Source of the DNA: Salinicola acroporae
GTDB taxonomy: Bacteria; Pseudomonadota; Gammaproteobacteria; Pseudomonadales; Halomonadaceae
Length of the DNA stretch: 47,773 nucleotides
Reading direction: 5' to 3'
Assembly: GCF_003206615.1 (NCBI RefSeq)
Contig: NZ_PZJW01000016.1
Location: 1 to 47,773, forward strand
Part shown: positions 45,680 to 47,773 of the stretch, piece by piece
Position numbering within the stretch: the stretch's first letter is position 1
Layout: every line of letters starts with the position of its first letter
Program-made: the position numbers and the translations under genes
The notes under the pieces: generated by a model
Told to the model about the DNA's origin: nothing
The model's input: only the letters and a program-made list of their open reading frames with translations
Database searches by the model: none

Positions 45680-45884
45680 TCATTCAGGGCTACGCGCTTC
45701 TGCCGCGTTGTTGCCCGTCACCTCGCAATCCTCACGGACAACCACGTCCGCTCCGGTTCCTCGGCGGCGAGCGCCTAACGGCAAAAGCGCTCGCCGATGA
45801 ATCGCAAAGTTAGGGCGGCAGTAAGCTGACCTCCATTTGCGTTACCCTAGAGCCGTTTGTTTTTCGATACCCGTGGAGTTTCCA
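45680..45884. other. Structured non-coding element between pilC and pilD
   Basis: This 205-base gap is unusually long for a pil operon and shows several stems. CGGCGAGCGC (45765-45774) pairs perfectly with GCGCTCGCCG (45787-45796) across a 12-nt loop. CGGAC (45735-45739) pairs with GTCCG (45746-45750). CTGCCGC (45700-45706) is complementary to GCGGCAG (45815-45821), which would close the whole element. I find no coding frame with a ribosome site. It may be a dispersed intergenic repeat or a structured RNA. Confidence 0.5.
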
Positions 45885-46745
45885 TTGTCAGATCTTCCTC
45901 CTTTGCTTACCTGGCCGTTGGCGTTCGTGTTCGGCGCGGTGCTGGGCAGCTTCCTGAACGTGGTCATCGTGCGCCTGCCGGTCATGCTGATGCGGCGCTG
46001 GCGTGCGGAAGCGCTGGAGGCACTGGAGCAACCCGCGGAGACCAGCCCGCGCTACAATCTGGCGACGCCAAGATCGCACTGCCCCGGCTGCGGACGTTTC
46101 ATTGCCTGGCACGACAATCTGCCGCTGATCGGCTGGCTCAAGCGCCGGGGGCGCTGCGCGGCGTGCGGCACGTCGATCAGCGCGCAGTATCCGCTGGTCG
46201 AACTGGCCTCGGCGATGCTGGCGATGACGGCCATCGGGATACACGGGATCAGTTGGCAGAGCCTGTGGCTGGTCGGCGCCTGTCTGACGCTGCTGGCCGG
46301 AGCGGTCATCGACTGGCGCACTCAACTGCTGCCGGATGCGCTGACCCTGCCGCTGCTCTGGGCTGGCCTGCTCTATCAATGGCTGTTCGCGCCATGGATG
46401 CTGGAGAGCGCCGTGCTGGGCGCCATTGCCGGCTATCTCTCGCTGTGGTCGGTCTACTGGCTGTTCAAGCTGACCACCGGCAAGGAGGGCATGGGCCATG
46501 GCGACTTCAAGCTGATGGCCGCCCTCGGTGCCTGGCTCGGCTGGCAAAGCCTGCCGCTGCTGCTGCTGCTCTCGGCTGGAGTCGGCGCGGTCACCGGCAC
46601 GATATTGATCGCCACGCAGCGACAAGAGCGGAACCAGGCAATGCCCTTCGGCCCCTATATCGCGCTCGCCGGGTGGATCGTGTTGCTGGTCGGCGAGCCG
46701 CTGCTGGCGGCCTACCGCAACCTGTTGCTGGGAAGCTGGGGGTGA
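45885..46745 (+). CDS. pilD: Prepilin peptidase / N-methyltransferase PilD
   Basis: A 286-residue inner-membrane aspartic protease that cuts and N-methylates prepilins. The cytoplasmic zinc domain has two CxxC pairs, C66-C69 (HCPGCGRF) and C91-C94 (CAACGTSI). The catalytic aspartates are D143 (VIDWRTQLLPD) and D207 (GMGHGDFKLMA). Eight membrane segments can be counted. The frame opens upstream without an ATG at a good site; TTG 45885 has GGAG six bases before it and begins the family N-terminus (LPPLLTWPLAFVFGAVLGSFLN shortened to its core GSFLN), so a TTG start is likely. Confidence 0.94.
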   Translation: MSDLPPLLTWPLAFVFGAVLGSFLNVVIVRLPVMLMRRWRAEALEALEQPAETSPRYNLATPRSHCPGCGRFIAWHDNLPLIGWLKRRGRCAACGTSISAQYPLVELASAMLAMTAIGIHGISWQSLWLVGACLTLLAGAVIDWRTQLLPDALTLPLLWAGLLYQWLFAPWMLESAVLGAIAGYLSLWSVYWLFKLTTGKEGMGHGDFKLMAALGAWLGWQSLPLLLLLSAGVGAVTGTILIATQRQERNQAMPFGPYIALAGWIVLLVGEPLLAAYRNLLLGSWG

Positions 46746-46747
46746 CC

Positions 46748-47380
46748 ATGACAGTCAACGCGCAGAAGACCATGGTGGTGGGGCTCACCGGCGGAATCGG
46801 CTCCGGCAAGAGTGCCGTCGCCGACGCCTTCGGCGCCCTGGGCATCGGCTGGATAGACGCTGACCACGTCGCCCGCGAGGTCGTGATGCCAGGCGAGCCC
46901 GCGCTGGCGGCCATCATCGAGCGCTACGGCGACACCATCCTTCAGCCGGATGGAACCCTCGACCGCCGCGCGCTGCGAACCCGCATCTTCGACGATGCGG
47001 CCGAACGCCGCTGGTTGGAGGGAGAGACTCACCCGCGTATCCGTCAACGGCTGCTGACCCACCTGGCGCGGTTGCGCGCGGTCGGCGCGCCCTACTGCCT
47101 GCTGGTGTCGCCGCTATTGATCGAATCGAGCCAGCACGAACTGGTCGACCGGATTCTGGTCGTGGACGTTCCCAGGGAGATTCAGATCGAACGCACCTTG
47201 GCGAGGGATGGCGTCGACCGGCGCCAGGTGGAGTCCATTCTGTCCGCACAGAGCTCCCGGGAGCACCGCCTTGCAGCGGCCGACGACGTCATCGACAATG
47301 GCAGTACTCGACGACATTTGCTCGATCAGGTCGCTCGACTGGATGCCAGGTACCGTCAGTTGCACGCTCCAGCCGGATGA
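46748..47380 (+). CDS. coaE: Dephospho-CoA kinase
   Basis: A 210-residue kinase for the last step of CoA synthesis. The P-loop is GLTGGIGSGKS (about 12-22). WIDADHVAREVV and VSPLLIES follow as conserved CoaE blocks, with VDVPREIQIERTLARD and DDVIDNG near the end. The start is 2 bases after the pilD stop, with GGGGGTGA upstream. The pilD-coaE-yacG order is well conserved in gammaproteobacteria and here forms the end of the pilus gene cluster. Confidence 0.97.
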   Translation: MTVNAQKTMVVGLTGGIGSGKSAVADAFGALGIGWIDADHVAREVVMPGEPALAAIIERYGDTILQPDGTLDRRALRTRIFDDAAERRWLEGETHPRIRQRLLTHLARLRAVGAPYCLLVSPLLIESSQHELVDRILVVDVPREIQIERTLARDGVDRRQVESILSAQSSREHRLAAADDVIDNGSTRRHLLDQVARLDARYRQLHAPAG

Positions 47381-47435
47381 TGGTGCCTCGGCACCCAGGC
47401 CTTCGACACGTTAGCCACCGACACGATATCTCCCC

Positions 47436-47681
47436 ATGACTCGATCCAACGATCCAAGCAACGACAACGTCGCCGGCAAGGGGCTGACCGTCCCCTGCCC
47501 CCAATGCCAGCAACCGGTGGCCTGGACGACCGACAACGCCTATCGACCATTCTGTTCCAAGCGCTGCAAGCTGATCGACCTGGGCGCCTGGGCGGACGGC
47601 TCCCACCGTATTCCGGGCGAACCCCACATGGATGAAACCGAACTCGACGAGCTCATCGATCGGCTCGAACGTGGCGAGTAG
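47436..47681 (+). CDS. yacG: DNA gyrase inhibitor / zinc-binding protein YacG
   Basis: An 81-residue protein with four zinc-ligand cysteines in CPQC and CSKRC (about 15-18 and 34-38), plus the conserved [18 protein letters not shown] after them. E. coli YacG binds GyrB and inhibits gyrase. The first 14 residues and the acidic C-terminus are variable. There is no clear ribosome site before ATG 47436. It lies 55 bases after coaE, its usual neighbour. Confidence 0.94.
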   Translation: MTRSNDPSNDNVAGKGLTVPCPQCQQPVAWTTDNAYRPFCSKRCKLIDLGAWADGSHRIPGEPHMDETELDELIDRLERGE

Positions 47682-47736
47682 CCCGCGCGCGCGTTAGGCG
47701 CCGACGCTGGCCACAGGGTCATTCCAGTGGCCGAAA

Positions 47737-47773
47737 ACGAGGACGCCGCACCCAGTGGGTGCGGCGTCCTCGT
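47737..47773. terminator. Perfect 17-bp stem-loop at the window end
   Basis: ACGAGGACGCCGCACCC pairs perfectly with the last 17 bases of the window around a 3-nt loop. AAAA (47734-47737) borders its left side, so on the minus strand the stem runs into Ts. It would terminate a convergent gene coming from the right; the plus-strand tail lies outside the window. Confidence 0.8.

Overview
The window is GC-rich chromosomal DNA of a gammaproteobacterium. It holds a fused tyrA-aroA gene, IHF-beta, LapA/LapB, RdgC, a TrkH potassium channel subunit and short tandem yqjDE-type genes. Together these point to the Halomonadaceae (Halomonas, Salinicola or Chromohalobacter type). That placement is inferred from gene content and protein style; no search was run. 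Almost every gene is housekeeping or envelope-related. I see no prophage, transposase, CRISPR array, rRNA or tRNA.

Layout. 1-5.2 kb: a tricarboxylate-binding protein gene (minus strand) faces a TctD/TctE-type two-component operon whose third gene is an orphan periplasmic binding protein, followed by a TlyA-type methyltransferase gene. 5.2-10 kb: a large MscK mechanosensitive channel (minus), then outer-membrane phospholipase A. 10-17.5 kb: a yqjD-yqjE-yqjK-like operon, a YhiN-type flavoprotein (minus), an RND efflux adaptor and permease, and two more short YqjD-like (DUF883) genes. 17.5-20.3 kb: cptA/ygfX and sdhE (minus), then ihfB, lapA and lapB. 20.3-25.7 kb: pyrF (minus), a comEA-like gene, fxsA, groES-groEL with a heat-shock promoter, trmJ and an unrecognised gene.

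25.7-35.7 kb is a minus-strand run gyrA, serC, pheA, tyrA-aroA, cmk, rpsA. This is the gyrA-to-rpsA supraoperon known from pseudomonads, without its usual hisC paralogue. In many gammaproteobacteria ihfB directly follows rpsA, and in enterobacteria lapA and lapB come after it. Here ihfB-lapA-lapB lie 7 kb away on the opposite strand, and a single inversion of the ihfB-to-trmJ block would restore that order. 35.8-41.8 kb: a thioesterase, rdgC, an acyltransferase-like protein, a small kinase-like protein, trkH and an unrecognised 94-residue protein. 41.8-47.8 kb: a type IV pilus cluster, pilA facing pilB-pilC-pilD, then coaE and yacG, closed by a perfect 17-bp stem at the window edge.

The window does not obviously contain a complete new system. 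The parts most worth a second look are: the orphan binding protein overlapping the TctE-type kinase gene; three YqjD-like genes within 7.5 kb; the apparent inversion of the rpsA-ihfB junction; a 21-bp perfect palindrome between pilA and pilB; a multi-stem non-coding element between pilC and pilD; and a two-hairpin gyrA leader.
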